A DNA stretch of 64,000 bases, taken from the NCBI RefSeq assembly GCF_019397265.1, contig NZ_CP068985.1:124001-188000 (forward strand), written 5' to 3'. The position numbers and the translations under genes were made by a program. Origin of the DNA: Nonomuraea coxensis DSM 45129. GTDB taxonomy: Bacteria > Actinomycetota > Actinomycetes > Streptosporangiales > Streptosporangiaceae. The notes beneath the pieces were generated by a model that saw nothing but the letters and a program-made list of their open reading frames with translations, was not told the DNA's origin and made no database searches. This document shows positions 8,492 to 17,572 of the stretch, piece after piece; the stretch's first letter is position 1, and each line of letters opens with the position of its first letter.

Positions 8492-9026
8492 GCAGGTGCT
8501 GCTTGGCGGCGACGCCCCCCGCGTAGTCGCCGAGCGCGCCGTCCTCGCGCACCACCCGGTGGCAGGGGACGATCACGCAGAGGGGGTTGGAGGCCAGCGC
8601 GTTGCCGATCGCCCGCAGCGCGCGCGGCCGGCCGATGCTCTCGCCGATGCTCTCCAGCGTCGTGGTCGTGCCGTAGGGGACCGCCATCGTCTTCTGCAGC
8701 ACCGTGCGCGCGAACGGCGTGGCGAGCGCCAGGTCGACCGGCGTGGCGAAGGCCCGCAGCCGGCCCGAGAAGTAGGCGTCCAGCTCTCTCCGCAGCGGGT
8801 CGAGGCGTCGCGGGTCGGGGCCGATGAAGCGGCCCACGCTCCGGCTGATCAGCTCGAAGACGTCGTTCTCCGGCTCGAAGGAGCAGGCCACGGCGCCCTT
8901 GCCGGTCACCGCCAGCACCAGCCGGCCCACGGCTCCGTCGTAGGTGCCGAACGCGATGTCCGGTGAGTCCCCCCGGTAGGTGCTGGAGGTCACGCGCAGC
9001 AGGGCGTCCAGTTCGCCGCTCGTCAT
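8457..9026 (-). CDS. ogt: Methylated-DNA-[protein]-cysteine S-methyltransferase
   Basis: A 189-residue suicide repair protein that takes the alkyl group from O6-alkylguanine in DNA onto its own cysteine. The active-site motif VIVPCHRVV is intact and is preceded by the helix-turn-helix FARTVLQKTMAVPYGTTTT and the arginine-finger region RALRAIGNALASNP. The N-terminal domain contains the regulatory-type ribonuclease-like fold without Ada zinc cysteines, so Ogt rather than Ada. The ATG chosen gives MTSGELDALL; longer frames have no family similarity. Its 3' end overlaps cytX by 35 bp. Confidence 0.93.
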   Translation of the reverse strand: MTSGELDALLRVTSSTYRGDSPDIAFGTYDGAVGRLVLAVTGKGAVACSFEPENDVFELISRSVGRFIGPDPRRLDPLRRELDAYFSGRLRAFATPVDLALATPFARTVLQKTMAVPYGTTTTLESIGESIGRPRALRAIGNALASNPLCVIVPCHRVVREDGALGDYAGGVAAKQHLLNVERRASIGP

Positions 9027-9050
9027 GCCCTCGCCCCTCCCGGAATTGTC

Positions 9051-10982
9051 GTGACCGCAGCGTATCGGACGGATCGCCCGACGCACCCACCGCGCCACGT
9101 GCACTATGGAGGAGTGGGGGACCAATGGGCCGGTAGTGACGACGAGATCGCCCGCGCGGTGCTCGCCAGCTCGCCCAACGCCGTCGTGGCGGTCGACAGG
9201 GACCAGACCGTGCTGGTCTGGAACGAGGCGGCCGAGCGGCTGTTCGGCTGGACGGCCGCCGAGATGCTGGGTCGCCGGGCGCCGATCGTCCCGGCGGAGC
9301 TGACCGCCGAGCACAACGCGGCGCTGGAGCGCGTACGGACCGGCGGCCAGGTGTCGGTGCGGACCAAGCGGCTCGACAGCGCCGGCGACCTCCTCGACGT
9401 GCGGGTGGACATCAGCGCGCTGCGGCTCGGCAGCGCCGTCGCCGGCTACGTGTGCGTGCACCACCTGACCAGGGCCGACCAGGTCGCGAAGGACCGCATG
9501 GCGCGCCGGGCCAGGCTCGTGCGCCGGCTGACCGACGTGGTCGGCGACATCAACTCCGACCTGGAGCTTTCGGCCGTGCTCGACCGCATCTCGGCCAGCC
9601 TGACCGAGCTGACCGGGGCCGACGCGGGCGGGTTCGTGCTCATCGAGGGGGAGCGGCTGCGGCTGGTGAGCACGTACCAGTTGCCGGACGGCCTCCGCGG
9701 CACCACCACCGACCTGCGGACGAGCCTCGTGGACCGGCTCTTACGCACGGGCAGGACCGTCATGCTGGAGTCGAGCGGGCTCGACGACCTCGTGTGGGCC
9801 CGGCTGGACGGCCTGCACACGATCGCGCTCGGCCTGGCCGCGGTCGGCGGCCGGCCCTACGGAGCGCTCTACGCGCTGTTCGCCAGGAGCACCCCGGGCC
9901 ACCTGGAGCTGGAGCTGCTGGAGCTGCTGGCCGGGCACGCGGGCATCGCGGTCGGCAACGCCGTCGCCTACCAGGAGGCGGTGCGGCAGCGGGCCCACGA
10001 GCGGGCCGTGTTCGACGCGAGCGCCGACGGCATCGCCGTGCTCGACGAGGCCGGGCGGGTCGTGCGCTGGAACCCGGCCGCCGCCGAGATCACCGCGATC
10101 CCCCCGGAGGCCGTGCTCGGCGGGCCGCCGCCGTTCCCGCTGCCCGCGCCGGGCGAGAAGCTCACCTTCCAGCTGGAGACCGGGCGGTGGCTGGACGTGG
10201 TGGGCGCGCGGATCGAGGAGACCGGCGAGGTCGTGGTCGACTTCCGCGACGTCACCCGGGCCAAGGAGCTGGAGGAGGCCAAGGACCTGTTCCTCGCGAC
10301 CACCAGCCACGAGCTGCGCACGCCGATCACGATCGTGCGGGGCTTCGCCTCGACGCTCGACGCCCGCTGGGACAAGCTCGGCGACCTGGAGCGGCGCGCG
10401 GCCGTGCACACGATCGCCGAGCGGGCCAGGTCGCTCGGCCAGCTCATGGACCACCTGCTGCTCGGCGCGCGGGCCGGGGCGGACGAGCTGAAGGTGCGCA
10501 TCGAGGAGTTCGACCTGGCCGAGCGCATCCACGTGGCCACGCTGGGGCTGCCCGTGCTGTCGGACCGGCACCGGGTGGAGGTCGCGATCGGCGGCGAGCT
10601 GCCGTACGTGCTGGGCGACGCGCTCGCCACGGACATCGTGCTCGGGCAGCTTCTGGAGAACGCCTTCAAGTACTCGCCCAAGGGCGGGCTGATCACGGTG
10701 GGGGCGTGGCCGGAGGACGACAACGTGGTCGTCGTGGTGGACGACGAGGGCGTCGGTATCGCCGCTCCTGACCGGGAACGGGTCTTCGAGCGGTTCGTCC
10801 AGGTGGACAGCGGCGACCGGAGAAGGTTTGGTGGAGTAGGGCTCGGGCTCTACATCGTCCGCAGCCTGGCGAGGGCACAAGGGGGAGACGTGAGCGCACA
10901 TCCGAGACCCGGCGGGGGCACCAGGATGCGGCTGGTGCTGAAGGGTTCCGGCACTATCGGATCCGACACACCGATGCGGTAA
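9051..10982 (+). CDS. Soluble PAS-GAF-PAS sensor histidine kinase
   Basis: A 643-residue cytoplasmic hybrid of sensory domains and a kinase. PAS (about 30-130, with FGWTAAEMLGRRAP), GAF (about 150-305), a second PAS (about 310-400), HisKA with phospho-acceptor His in FLATTSHELRTPITIV, and a HATPase_c domain with N box LLENAFKYSPKGG and G boxes DDEGVGIAAPDRERVF and GVGLGLYIVRSL are visible. No transmembrane helix is present. No response regulator lies next to it; the next gene is an RsbW-like ATPase. The start is uncertain: GTG 9051 gives the longest product, and GTG 9099 or 9114 are equally possible because no clear ribosome-binding site decides. Confidence 0.88.
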   Translation: MTAAYRTDRPTHPPRHVHYGGVGDQWAGSDDEIARAVLASSPNAVVAVDRDQTVLVWNEAAERLFGWTAAEMLGRRAPIVPAELTAEHNAALERVRTGGQVSVRTKRLDSAGDLLDVRVDISALRLGSAVAGYVCVHHLTRADQVAKDRMARRARLVRRLTDVVGDINSDLELSAVLDRISASLTELTGADAGGFVLIEGERLRLVSTYQLPDGLRGTTTDLRTSLVDRLLRTGRTVMLESSGLDDLVWARLDGLHTIALGLAAVGGRPYGALYALFARSTPGHLELELLELLAGHAGIAVGNAVAYQEAVRQRAHERAVFDASADGIAVLDEAGRVVRWNPAAAEITAIPPEAVLGGPPPFPLPAPGEKLTFQLETGRWLDVVGARIEETGEVVVDFRDVTRAKELEEAKDLFLATTSHELRTPITIVRGFASTLDARWDKLGDLERRAAVHTIAERARSLGQLMDHLLLGARAGADELKVRIEEFDLAERIHVATLGLPVLSDRHRVEVAIGGELPYVLGDALATDIVLGQLLENAFKYSPKGGLITVGAWPEDDNVVVVVDDEGVGIAAPDRERVFERFVQVDSGDRRRFGGVGLGLYIVRSLARAQGGDVSAHPRPGGGTRMRLVLKGSGTIGSDTPMR

Positions 10983-11124
10983 CGAGGTGGTCACGGTTGA
11001 GCTGATCTATCTTCCAATGTGTACAAGCTGTGATCGAGATGCGGTTTCTGGGATCGAGTAACGGGGCATTTCGGTCGTACCGGGGAGTGTTCCCGCGGGG
11101 GGCACAGGGAACGGGGAGGTGGGT

Positions 11125-11559
11125 GTGTCAAGCGTGGTGCTGCTGCCGTACGCGCCGTCCAGCGTCGCCGTCGCCCGCCAGCGTCTGAGCACGGACCTGC
11201 AGGACAGCGGGGTCTTCGCGACGGCGATCGACGACGCGGTGCTCGTCGTGAGCGAGCTGTTGAGCAACGCGCTGCGGCACGCGCACCCGCTGCCCTCGGG
11301 CATGGTGAGGGTCGCCTGGCTGCGCAGCGACGAGCACATCGAGGTGGCGGTGAGTGACGGGGGCGCCGCGACCGAACCACGGGCGGGGCGGCCGACCCTG
11401 TCCTCGCTCGGCGGGCGGGGGCTCGGCATCGTGGAGTACGTGGCGGAGAGCTGGGGAGTGCGCCATGACGGGGACACGACGACGGTGTGGGCGATCCTGC
11501 CCGCTCCTCAGTCGGCATCGATGAACGGGCAGGTCGCGGCGTTGAAAGAGGCCGGCTAG
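11125..11559 (+). CDS. RsbW-like anti-sigma ATPase (HATPase_c_2)
   Basis: A 144-residue small GHKL ATPase of the serine-kinase anti-sigma type. N box VVSELLSNALRHAHP and G2 box GGRGLGIVEYVAES are intact. Such proteins phosphorylate STAS-domain antagonists or bind sigma factors; in multicellular actinomycetes dozens of copies exist. GTG 11125 is chosen because GGGGAGG ends 5 nt before it; the GTG two codons upstream overlaps that ribosome-binding site. It follows the PAS-GAF kinase by about 140 bp. Partner STAS proteins occur elsewhere in the window (14967 and 32399), but pairing is not demonstrable. Confidence 0.85.
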   Translation: MSSVVLLPYAPSSVAVARQRLSTDLQDSGVFATAIDDAVLVVSELLSNALRHAHPLPSGMVRVAWLRSDEHIEVAVSDGGAATEPRAGRPTLSSLGGRGLGIVEYVAESWGVRHDGDTTTVWAILPAPQSASMNGQVAALKEAG

Positions 11560-11569
11560 CCGGCCTCTT
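11546..11569. terminator. Bidirectional terminator between the RsbW-like and YidC-like genes
   Basis: A perfect palindrome with an 11-bp stem (AAGAGGCCGGC / GCCGGCCTCTT) and a 2-nt centre contains the TAG stop of the ATPase gene and ends 6 bp before the stop of the convergent gene. It can serve both transcripts. Confidence 0.8.
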
Positions 11570-11575
11570 CTCATG

Positions 11576-12052
11576 TCAGGCGCTCGCGCCGGCGACGCGG
11601 CGGTGGAGCACGGCCCGCTCCGCGGTCGCCCACGCGCTCGACACCAGCACGTAGAGCCCCGCCGCCAGCGGCAGCACCAGCACGAGCACCAGCGCGAAGA
11701 CCGAAACCGGCACACTGACCAGACCGTAATTCGCCACCAGGCCCGCGACCTGCTGCCCCAGCGGCGCCCCGAAGAACGTGTGCCCGGCCAGCGCCGTCGG
11801 ATGCGTCGCCACCCGGTACATCAGCCACAGGAACGGCACCTGCCCCAGCATCGGCAGGAACCCGGCGAACGGCGAACTGCCCTCGGCGGCGTACAGCGCC
11901 CTCGTCTCCGCGGCCAGCCGCTCGGGGTCGCGCGCGTGGCGCTTCCTGAGCGCGCCGAGCTGAGGGGCGAGGCGTTCGCGGATCCTCGCCGTACGGGCCT
12001 GGCGCACGTTGAGCGGCAGCAGCAGGAGCCGTACGGCGAGCGTGAGCAGCAC
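11576..12052 (-). CDS. Short YidC/Oxa1-type membrane insertase, N-terminus unresolved
   Basis: A 158-residue product with the Oxa1/YidC core. The first helix ALAIVLLTLAVRLLLLPLN carries the conserved Arg, followed by a cytoplasmic hairpin rich in Arg/Glu (about 20-55), FAGFLPMLGQVPFLWLMYRV, and two more hydrophobic segments. The family normally has one more N-terminal stretch. In the same frame, codons read upstream through GDAALAIV and further to a stop at about 12167 without any ATG, GTG or TTG, so the real start is unclear and the gene may be 5'-degenerate. Function in protein insertion is plausible; the housekeeping YidC is not here. Confidence 0.65.
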   Translation of the reverse strand: MLLTLAVRLLLLPLNVRQARTARIRERLAPQLGALRKRHARDPERLAAETRALYAAEGSSPFAGFLPMLGQVPFLWLMYRVATHPTALAGHTFFGAPLGQQVAGLVANYGLVSVPVSVFALVLVLVLPLAAGLYVLVSSAWATAERAVLHRRVAGASA

Positions 12053-12166
12053 GATCGCGAGCGCGGCGTCACCACCGGCCGCGCCGACGACGAACGCGAC
12101 AAGAGAGTCGATGCAGGATCGCCACCAGGGTGATCCCGGCCGGCTACGGGTCGAGGAGGAGCTGGG

Positions 12167-12340
12167 TCACTCCGAACGCGAGGACTTGCTCATCACGGTG
12201 ACCACCACGAACACGAGCAGAGCGATCACACCCACGATCAGGACGAGCTTGAACAGTCCCGCGAGCAGCGGCAGCAGGAAGTTGAACACCACGAACAGGC
12301 CCAGCAGGGCCCCTATGACGGCCATCACGACTCTACTCAT
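12167..12340 (-). CDS. 57-residue two-helix membrane protein, unknown
   Basis: The product starts MSRVVMAVIGALLG and consists of two closely spaced hydrophobic stretches (about 4-22 and 27-48) ending in a short polar tail KSSRSE. It lies immediately upstream of the YidC-like gene in the same direction, so its stop codon directly precedes the YidC-like reading frame. I do not recognise a named family. The ATG chosen begins the hydrophobic core; a longer frame adds only Arg-rich residues. Confidence 0.6.
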   Translation of the reverse strand: MSRVVMAVIGALLGLFVVFNFLLPLLAGLFKLVLIVGVIALLVFVVVTVMSKSSRSE

Positions 12341-12422
12341 GAGCCCACCGTACGTCCTCCGGGCAGGGGCCGCGAGGCTTACGGAGTGATGACGGGAGCG
12401 ACGGTCCCGGGGGCGTGAGCCG

Positions 12423-12428
12423 TACCGT
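12423..12428 (+). promoter_or_regulatory. -10 box, leaderless promoter of the response regulator gene
   Basis: TACCGT lies 6 nt before GTG 12435, with no Shine-Dalgarno sequence between. Confidence 0.6.
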
Positions 12429-12434
12429 GAAGTC

Positions 12435-13127
12435 GTGAACACCCGCATCCTGGTGGTCGAGGACGATCCGACCGTCTCCGAGGTGGTCGCCCGCTACCTG
12501 GAGCGTGACGGGCACGAGGTCGAGTGCGTGGGCGACGGGGCCGAGGCGCTGCGCCGGGCGCTCGCGCACCCGCCCGACCTCATGGTGCTCGACCTCATGC
12601 TGCCGAGGCTCGACGGGCTCCAGGTGTGCCGGAGGCTCAGGGAGCGCTGGCCGGTGCCGGTCATCATGCTGACCGCGCTCGGCGAGGAGATCGACCGGGT
12701 GGTCGGCCTGGAGACGGGGGCCGACGACTACGTGGTCAAGCCGTTCAGCCCGCGCGAGCTGGCCCTGCGGGTGCAGTCGGTGCTGCGGCGGGCGCGGGGC
12801 GCGTCCGTGACCGGCGGCACCGGGGTGCTGCGCGACGACGACCTGACGGTGGACGTCGGGGCCCACGAGGTGCGCCTGCGCGGCGCCGAGGTCATGCTGA
12901 CCGCCCGCGAGTTCGACCTGCTGGCCTACCTCATGCGCAACCCCCGCCAGGCGTTCAGCCGGTCGGCGCTGCTGAACCAGGTGTGGGGGTGGTCGTTCGG
13001 CGACTCGTCCACCGTGACGGTGCACGTGCGGCGGCTGCGGGAGAAGATCGAGCCGGATCCGACCGCGCCGCGCAGGATCGTCACCGTGTGGGGCGTCGGC
13101 TACCGCTACGAGCCGACGGAGAGCTGA
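12435..13127 (+). CDS. OmpR/PhoB-family response regulator
   Basis: A 230-residue two-domain regulator. The receiver domain has the acidic pair E9-D10-D11, phospho-acceptor D53 in VLDLMLP, T80 and K102 in VVKPFSP. The winged-helix Trans_reg_C domain (about 130-228) contains [16 protein letters not shown] and [16 protein letters not shown]. It is coupled to the following kinase gene through a TGATG overlap, so the two form a cognate system. The sensed signal is unknown. Confidence 0.95.
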   Translation: MNTRILVVEDDPTVSEVVARYLERDGHEVECVGDGAEALRRALAHPPDLMVLDLMLPRLDGLQVCRRLRERWPVPVIMLTALGEEIDRVVGLETGADDYVVKPFSPRELALRVQSVLRRARGASVTGGTGVLRDDDLTVDVGAHEVRLRGAEVMLTAREFDLLAYLMRNPRQAFSRSALLNQVWGWSFGDSSTVTVHVRRLREKIEPDPTAPRRIVTVWGVGYRYEPTES

Positions 13128-14251
13128 TGGAGCAGGGCGGTGTTCCGGCGGCGGCCGTAGCGGTCGGGGAGCTGCCGATGGTCGTGGCCGTGGCGGCCGG
13201 GCTCGGGCTGCTCGTGGCGCTGGCCGGCATCTGGGCGATGGGCCGGCTGCGGACCCGCTCGATCGGCGTGATGCTGGCGGTGGTCGTGGTGGTGGCCGTG
13301 GCGGCCACCCTGGCCGGCGTCGTGGCGATCACCGCCAAGATGATCATCGAGGGGCCGGTCAAGGACTTCGTGCTGAGCGTGGTGGCCGTCGGCGGGCTGG
13401 TCGGCCTGGGGGTCGCGTTCGTGCTGTCCAAGCGGGTCGTGCGGGAGAGCCGCCGGCTCGTCGCCGCCGTGCGCGAGCCGCCGTTCCAGGCGCCCCAGGG
13501 GCTGCCCGCCGAGCTGCAGGAGATCGCGAACACCCTGGAGGAGGCGTACGCCCGCGAGCGGGCCCTGGAGGGCGCGCGGCGCGAACTGGTGGCGTGGGTC
13601 AGCCACGACCTGCGTACGCCGCTGGCCGGCATGCGGGCCATGGCCGAGGCGCTGGAGGACGGCGTGGTCTCCGACCCCGGGACGGTCGCCCGCTACCACG
13701 GGCAGATCAAGCTGGAGGTGGAGCGGCTGTCGGCCATGGTGGACGACCTGTTCGAGCTGTCGCGCATCCACGCCGGGGCGCTGCGGCTCTCGCGGGCGCG
13801 GGTCGGGCTGGGCGACCTCGTCGCAGACACCGTCGCGGGCGCGGAACCGCTCGCCCGCGCCAAGGGCGTGCTGCTGACCGCCGAGGCGGCGGACGCCGCG
13901 GTGCCCGTGGAGGCCGACGCCGGCGCCCTGGGGCGCGCCCTCGGCAACCTCGTGGTCAACGCCATCAGGCACACCCCGTCGGACCGGGCCGTGGTGCTGC
14001 GGGCCGGCGTGGACGAGGGCATGGCGTGCCTGTCCGTCGCCGACTGCTGTGGAGGCATCCCGGAGGAGGACCTGCCCCGCGTGTTCGAGGTGGCCTTCCG
14101 GGGGGAGAGCGCGCGCACGCCGACGGCCGACGGCGGGGCCGGGCTCGGGCTGGCCATCGCCCAGGGCATCGTGGAGGCGCACGACGGGGTGATCGGGGTG
14201 GTCAACGACGGGCCGGGGTGCCGGTTCGAGATCCGGCTGCCCCTGTGCTGA
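13127..14251 (+). CDS. Membrane sensor histidine kinase, partner of the OmpR-type regulator
   Basis: A 374-residue kinase with three predicted transmembrane helices in the first 100 residues, a short linker, HisKA with [16 protein letters not shown] (phospho-His), and HATPase_c with N box [11 protein letters not shown] and G2 box [19 protein letters not shown]. The G1 box reads DCCGGIP, with two cysteines where the family usually has a Gly or Gly-Pro pair. The extracytoplasmic loops are very short, so the signal is probably membrane-borne or intracellular. The start overlaps the stop of the regulator gene. The last 50 bp overlap the 3' end of the convergent hypothetical gene. Confidence 0.92.
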   Translation: MEQGGVPAAAVAVGELPMVVAVAAGLGLLVALAGIWAMGRLRTRSIGVMLAVVVVVAVAATLAGVVAITAKMIIEGPVKDFVLSVVAVGGLVGLGVAFVLSKRVVRESRRLVAAVREPPFQAPQGLPAELQEIANTLEEAYARERALEGARRELVAWVSHDLRTPLAGMRAMAEALEDGVVSDPGTVARYHGQIKLEVERLSAMVDDLFELSRIHAGALRLSRARVGLGDLVADTVAGAEPLARAKGVLLTAEAADAAVPVEADAGALGRALGNLVVNAIRHTPSDRAVVLRAGVDEGMACLSVADCCGGIPEEDLPRVFEVAFRGESARTPTADGGAGLGLAIAQGIVEAHDGVIGVVNDGPGCRFEIRLPLC

Positions 14252-14798
14252 TCGTGGCCGGCGTCTGACGGCCGAGGGACGCGGGCTGGTCGGCGGCGGG
14301 CTGGGTGGCGGCGGGCTGGTCGGCGGCGGGCTGGGCGGGCGCGGCGGAGGTGTCGTCGGCGGGCGGGGCGGGCGTGCCGGAGGCATCCTGGGAGTCCGTC
14401 GTCTCCCGCTGGGGGCCGAACGACTCCAGCATCGCCCGGAACGTCGGACACGGCCACCGCCACATGCAGCTGCGGCACCGCAGGATCGGATGCGCCGCGT
14501 CGCTGGTGATGCCACCCGCGTCGCGGGGCTGGTGCAGGTCGAGCAGCCTGAGCCCCAGCTCGGAGAACCTGAGCAGGTCGGGACGCGCCCCCGCCAGGAA
14601 CTCCAGGTCCTCGCGGACCAGCCGCGTACGGATCGGCACGTAGCCCTCGTGGTTGAGCAGGCCACGCAGCCGCGCTGCTTCGTCATGCCATGAGTTGGCC
14701 TTCTCCGTACGGAGAAGGATGGACTCCAGCCGGTCGCGGAGCCCTTCGCGCTGTGGATCTTCGGGGTTCTCGGTCTTCATCGACGTGGGGCCCGTCAC
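14202..14798 (-). CDS. Hypothetical protein with Cys-rich CX2C-type motif and Pro/Ala tail
   Basis: A 198-residue protein of unrecognised family. The first 100 residues are helical and charged ([37 protein letters not shown]), followed by a conserved-looking cysteine cluster [19 protein letters not shown] and then a low-complexity Ala/Pro/Gln tail made of near-repeats [19 protein letters not shown]. The three cysteines could bind metal, though this is only inference. GTG 14798 is used; ATG 14780 is an alternative. The 3' end runs 50 bp into the convergent kinase gene. Confidence 0.65.
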   Translation of the reverse strand: MTGPTSMKTENPEDPQREGLRDRLESILLRTEKANSWHDEAARLRGLLNHEGYVPIRTRLVREDLEFLAGARPDLLRFSELGLRLLDLHQPRDAGGITSDAAHPILRCRSCMWRWPCPTFRAMLESFGPQRETTDSQDASGTPAPPADDTSAAPAQPAADQPAATQPAADQPASLGRQTPATISTGAAGSRTGTPARR

Positions 14799-14954
14799 CG
14801 TGCCCTGGTCCCTCCCTCTGGATGCCGCGGCGGGTGTTCAGGTGTCACGCTGTCAAGCTTCGCGTACTCTCCGTGCCTGTGGAGCCCAAACGGAGGACAA
14901 AAACCTGTGCTCGCCCTATCGGCGTGACAACGTGACCGGAAGCCTCCGCGCCGC

Positions 14955-14960
14955 TAGCCT
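14955..14960 (+). promoter_or_regulatory. -10 box, leaderless promoter of the STAS gene
   Basis: TAGCCT lies 6 nt before GTG 14967 and no ribosome-binding site is present. Confidence 0.6.
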
Positions 14961-14966
14961 GCCCAT

Positions 14967-15314
14967 GTGGAGCTCAAGGTCTCGACTCGATCACATGCCG
15001 GGTTCGCGCTCGTCGCGGTCACCGGGGAAATCGACCTCTATACGGCGCCTCACCTGCAGTCCGAGTTCACTCGGCTGCTGCAGGAAGGGCCGAGCCGGGT
15101 GGTCATCGACATGTCCGCCGTGGATTTCTGCGACTCCACGGGCATGAACGTGCTGCTCTCGGCGCTCAAGAGGATGAAGGAGCAGGGAGGCACGCTGGAG
15201 GTGGCCTCGCCCCGTCCCGCCGTACGCAAGATCCTGCAGGTCACCGGACTCGACTCGGTGTTCACCGTGCACGAAGAGGTTCCGCAGGAGTTCCTCATAA
15301 CCGAGGGCTCATGA
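14967..15314 (+). CDS. STAS-domain anti-sigma factor antagonist
   Basis: A 115-residue SpoIIAA/RsbV-type protein. The phosphorylatable serine lies in AVDFCDSTGMNVLLSALK, and GEIDLYTAPHLQSEF is the typical beta-helix start. Unphosphorylated antagonists sequester RsbW-type kinases and free sigma factors of the SigB/SigF group. The gene overlaps the following glycosyltransferase by ATGA, an unusual partner that implies co-expression. A second STAS protein is encoded at 32399. Confidence 0.92.
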   Translation: MELKVSTRSHAGFALVAVTGEIDLYTAPHLQSEFTRLLQEGPSRVVIDMSAVDFCDSTGMNVLLSALKRMKEQGGTLEVASPRPAVRKILQVTGLDSVFTVHEEVPQEFLITEGS

Positions 15315-16039
15315 CGGGGGACACCGCTGTCGTCATCCCGGCGGCCAACGAGGCCGAACGCATCGCGACCACCGTCAAGGCCGCCTCGGCGCTGCCCGGC
15401 GTGGACCTCGTGGTGGTGGTGGACGACGGCTCACGCGACCTGACCGGCAAGGCGGCGCGCGCCGCCGGCGCCCGCGTGGTGCGGCACAGCCGCAACCGGG
15501 GCAAGGCGGCCGCGATGGAGAGCGGGGCCGAGGCCGTACGCCTCCTGGACGGGGACGCCGCTCCGCGCCACCTGCTGTTCCTCGACGCCGACCTCGGCGA
15601 CACGGCCGCCGCGGCGGCGCCGCTCGTCGAGCCCGTACGCGCGGGCACCGCGGACATGACCATCGCCGTCTTCGCCACCAGGGTGAAGCTGGGGGGCCAC
15701 GGGTTAGTCGTCCGCCTGTCCCGAGAGGGCATCCGCCGCGCGACCGGCCTGGAGCTGGCCCAGCCGCTCAACGGCCAGCGCTGCCTCACCCGGGCCGCCT
15801 TCGAGGCGGCGCGTCCGCTGGCGCACGGGTTCGGCGTGGAGACGGCCCTCACCATCGACCTGGTGCGCAAGGGCTTCCGGGTCGAGCAGGTCGAGGTCGA
15901 GATGGCCCACCGGGCGACGGGAACGGACTGGCGGGCGCAGCTCCATCGCGCGACCCAGCTCCGTGACGTGGCACGGGCGCTCGCCACCCGCGACCCGGTG
16001 GTCGTCCAAAACCTGAACAAACTTCACCCCAACCGCTGA
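15311..16039 (+). CDS. Family 2 glycosyltransferase
   Basis: A 242-residue GT-A fold enzyme. The nucleotide-sugar-binding N-terminus reads VVIPAANEAERIATTV, with DDGSRDLTG and the DXD-like LFLDADLGDT. No transmembrane segment is present, so it acts in the cytosol or at the membrane surface. It resembles polyprenol-phosphate sugar transferases and glucosyl-phosphoglycerate synthases; the acceptor cannot be determined. Its start codon overlaps the stop of the STAS gene. Confidence 0.87.
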   Translation: MTGDTAVVIPAANEAERIATTVKAASALPGVDLVVVVDDGSRDLTGKAARAAGARVVRHSRNRGKAAAMESGAEAVRLLDGDAAPRHLLFLDADLGDTAAAAAPLVEPVRAGTADMTIAVFATRVKLGGHGLVVRLSREGIRRATGLELAQPLNGQRCLTRAAFEAARPLAHGFGVETALTIDLVRKGFRVEQVEVEMAHRATGTDWRAQLHRATQLRDVARALATRDPVVVQNLNKLHPNR

Positions 16040-16106
16040 CCACCACCAGGGCAGGACGAGCACGAGCCGCCGGCCCCTCGTGACGCGCGCCCCCGCCCCC
16101 GAGGGG

Positions 16107-17042
16107 TCAAGAGAAGGCCGACTTCCTCGGGGCCGGGTCGTCGGTCCAGCCCATCCGCTTGACCACGTACGCGGAGGATCCGTCGCCCTCCTGCACGGCG
16201 AGCAGGTTCCCGCTGTCCCGATCGATGATGATCTGCTGCCGGACGGGCGCTTCGCCGTAGGTCAGCGCGACCCCGATGCGGCCGTCGAGGTCGGCGACGT
16301 CGTTCTCGACCCGCACCCCCGGCAGGCCGGCGAGCACGCGGTAGAGCGCGGCCCTGGTCGCCGGGGTGCTCTCGGTGTCGAGAAGGAGCCGTTCGCTCAC
16401 GGCCCACAGCCACGGCCCCGGGGCCTCCTGGCCGTTCGCCCGCAGCAGCTCGGCCTTGAGCGCCTCAGGCTCGGTGGGCAGCTCGGTGACGGGCTTCCCC
16501 GCCGGCCCCACAGGGGTGAGGCGCGCCGTTCCCGACCGGCAGCCGTCGCACAGGTCGGGCGAGCCCGCGTCCTTCCACGCCTGTTCGTCGGCGGGCGTGA
16601 GCGGCTTCGCGGAGATGGGTGAGCGCTGCCTCTCATACCCGTCCTCGCGATCCCGGCTCACCCACAGCACGTCGCTGACCCGCTGCTCGACCGTGTAGGT
16701 CGCGGTCCTCCGCAGCGCCACATGCACCATCTCCCGCCGCCACCACGCCCCCGTACCGGGGGGCTGGGCGCCCAGCCGGTCGGCCGCCGCGGCGAGCACC
16801 GCGTCCGCCTCCGGCGCCGAGGCCGTCAGGACGCCGGTCCCGCCCGGGGGCGGCATCGCCACGAAGACCCCGCCGATGACCGCGGTGACCGCCACCGCCG
16901 CGAGTGCCACCCTGGACCAGAGCGGCGGGTGCCACCTCCGGGCGGCGCCCAGCACCCGGGCGCGGGCGGCCGTCACCGTGACCTGGCCCGCGGGCGGCGC
17001 CTGCGGCATCACCTCGTCGATGAGCTGGAACTCCCTCATCAC
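16107..17042 (-). CDS. CU044_5270-family membrane protein, probable sigma-factor partner
   Basis: A 311-residue protein with a roughly 45-residue cytoplasmic N-terminus, one transmembrane helix (VALAAVAVTAVIGGVFVAM) and a large external domain containing GAWWRREMVHVALRR and IIIDRDSGNLLAVQEG, typical of the CU044_5270 family. These proteins follow ECF-like sigma factor genes and are treated as anti-sigma-like or signal-sensing partners. The start overlaps the stop of the upstream sigma gene. A CDGC pair at about residue 165 might form a disulfide. Confidence 0.82.
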   Translation of the reverse strand: MMREFQLIDEVMPQAPPAGQVTVTAARARVLGAARRWHPPLWSRVALAAVAVTAVIGGVFVAMPPPGGTGVLTASAPEADAVLAAAADRLGAQPPGTGAWWRREMVHVALRRTATYTVEQRVSDVLWVSRDREDGYERQRSPISAKPLTPADEQAWKDAGSPDLCDGCRSGTARLTPVGPAGKPVTELPTEPEALKAELLRANGQEAPGPWLWAVSERLLLDTESTPATRAALYRVLAGLPGVRVENDVADLDGRIGVALTYGEAPVRQQIIIDRDSGNLLAVQEGDGSSAYVVKRMGWTDDPAPRKSAFS

Positions 17043-17572
17043 ACCTCAACTCCCAACGCGTCACGAAGCTTGGTCCTGGCCCGGCTGAGCCGGGAGGCGA
17101 CGGTGCCGTAGGCGATGCCGAGCGCCGCCGCGACCTCGTCGTAGGTCAACTCGCCGTAGGCGATGAGCAGCACGACGTCCCGTTCGCCGCGCGACAGCCC
17201 GGCCAGCGCGGCCGAGAGCCGACGTACGGTCACCCGAGCCGCGACCCGATCCACCACCCGCTGGTCATGGCCGTCCTCGGCCTCGGGCGGCCCCGACCTG
17301 GCCAGCGCCCGATAGCGCCGCAGCTCGGCACGGCGGTGCCGGCCGATGAGCTTGGTGGCGATCCCGTACAGCCACGCTCTGACGCCGCCTTTGGCGGCGT
17401 CCAGACTGTCGCGGCGGCGGAAGGCGATCAGGAAGGTCTCGGCGGCGAGATCCTCGGCGACGTCAAGGTCGAGGCGGCGGGCGATGTAGCGGCGGATCTC
17501 CTCGTAATGGGCATCGAAGAGGACGGAGAATCGCTCGGGATCGGCGACCTCTCCGTCGAGGAACGTGGTCAT
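17039..17572 (-). CDS. RNA polymerase sigma factor, ECF-type
   Basis: A 177-residue sigma factor with region 2 (FDAHYEEIRRYIARRLDLDVAEDLAAETFLIAF) and region 4 (LSRGERDVVLLIAYGELTYDEVAAALGIAYGTVASRLSRARTKL). ATG 17572 is preceded by GGGAGA. It is translationally coupled to the CU044_5270-type gene downstream, the usual sigma/partner arrangement. The AT-poor spacer upstream does not show an obvious autoregulatory promoter. Confidence 0.93.
   Translation of the reverse strand: MTTFLDGEVADPERFSVLFDAHYEEIRRYIARRLDLDVAEDLAAETFLIAFRRRDSLDAAKGGVRAWLYGIATKLIGRHRRAELRRYRALARSGPPEAEDGHDQRVVDRVAARVTVRRLSAALAGLSRGERDVVLLIAYGELTYDEVAAALGIAYGTVASRLSRARTKLRDALGVEV

Noticed and set aside
14280..14345. Short tandem GC-rich repeats, considered as a CRISPR-like or regulatory repeat
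   Set aside because: They encode the near-repeats [10 protein letters not shown] in the hypothetical protein at 14202-14798; there are no unique spacers.
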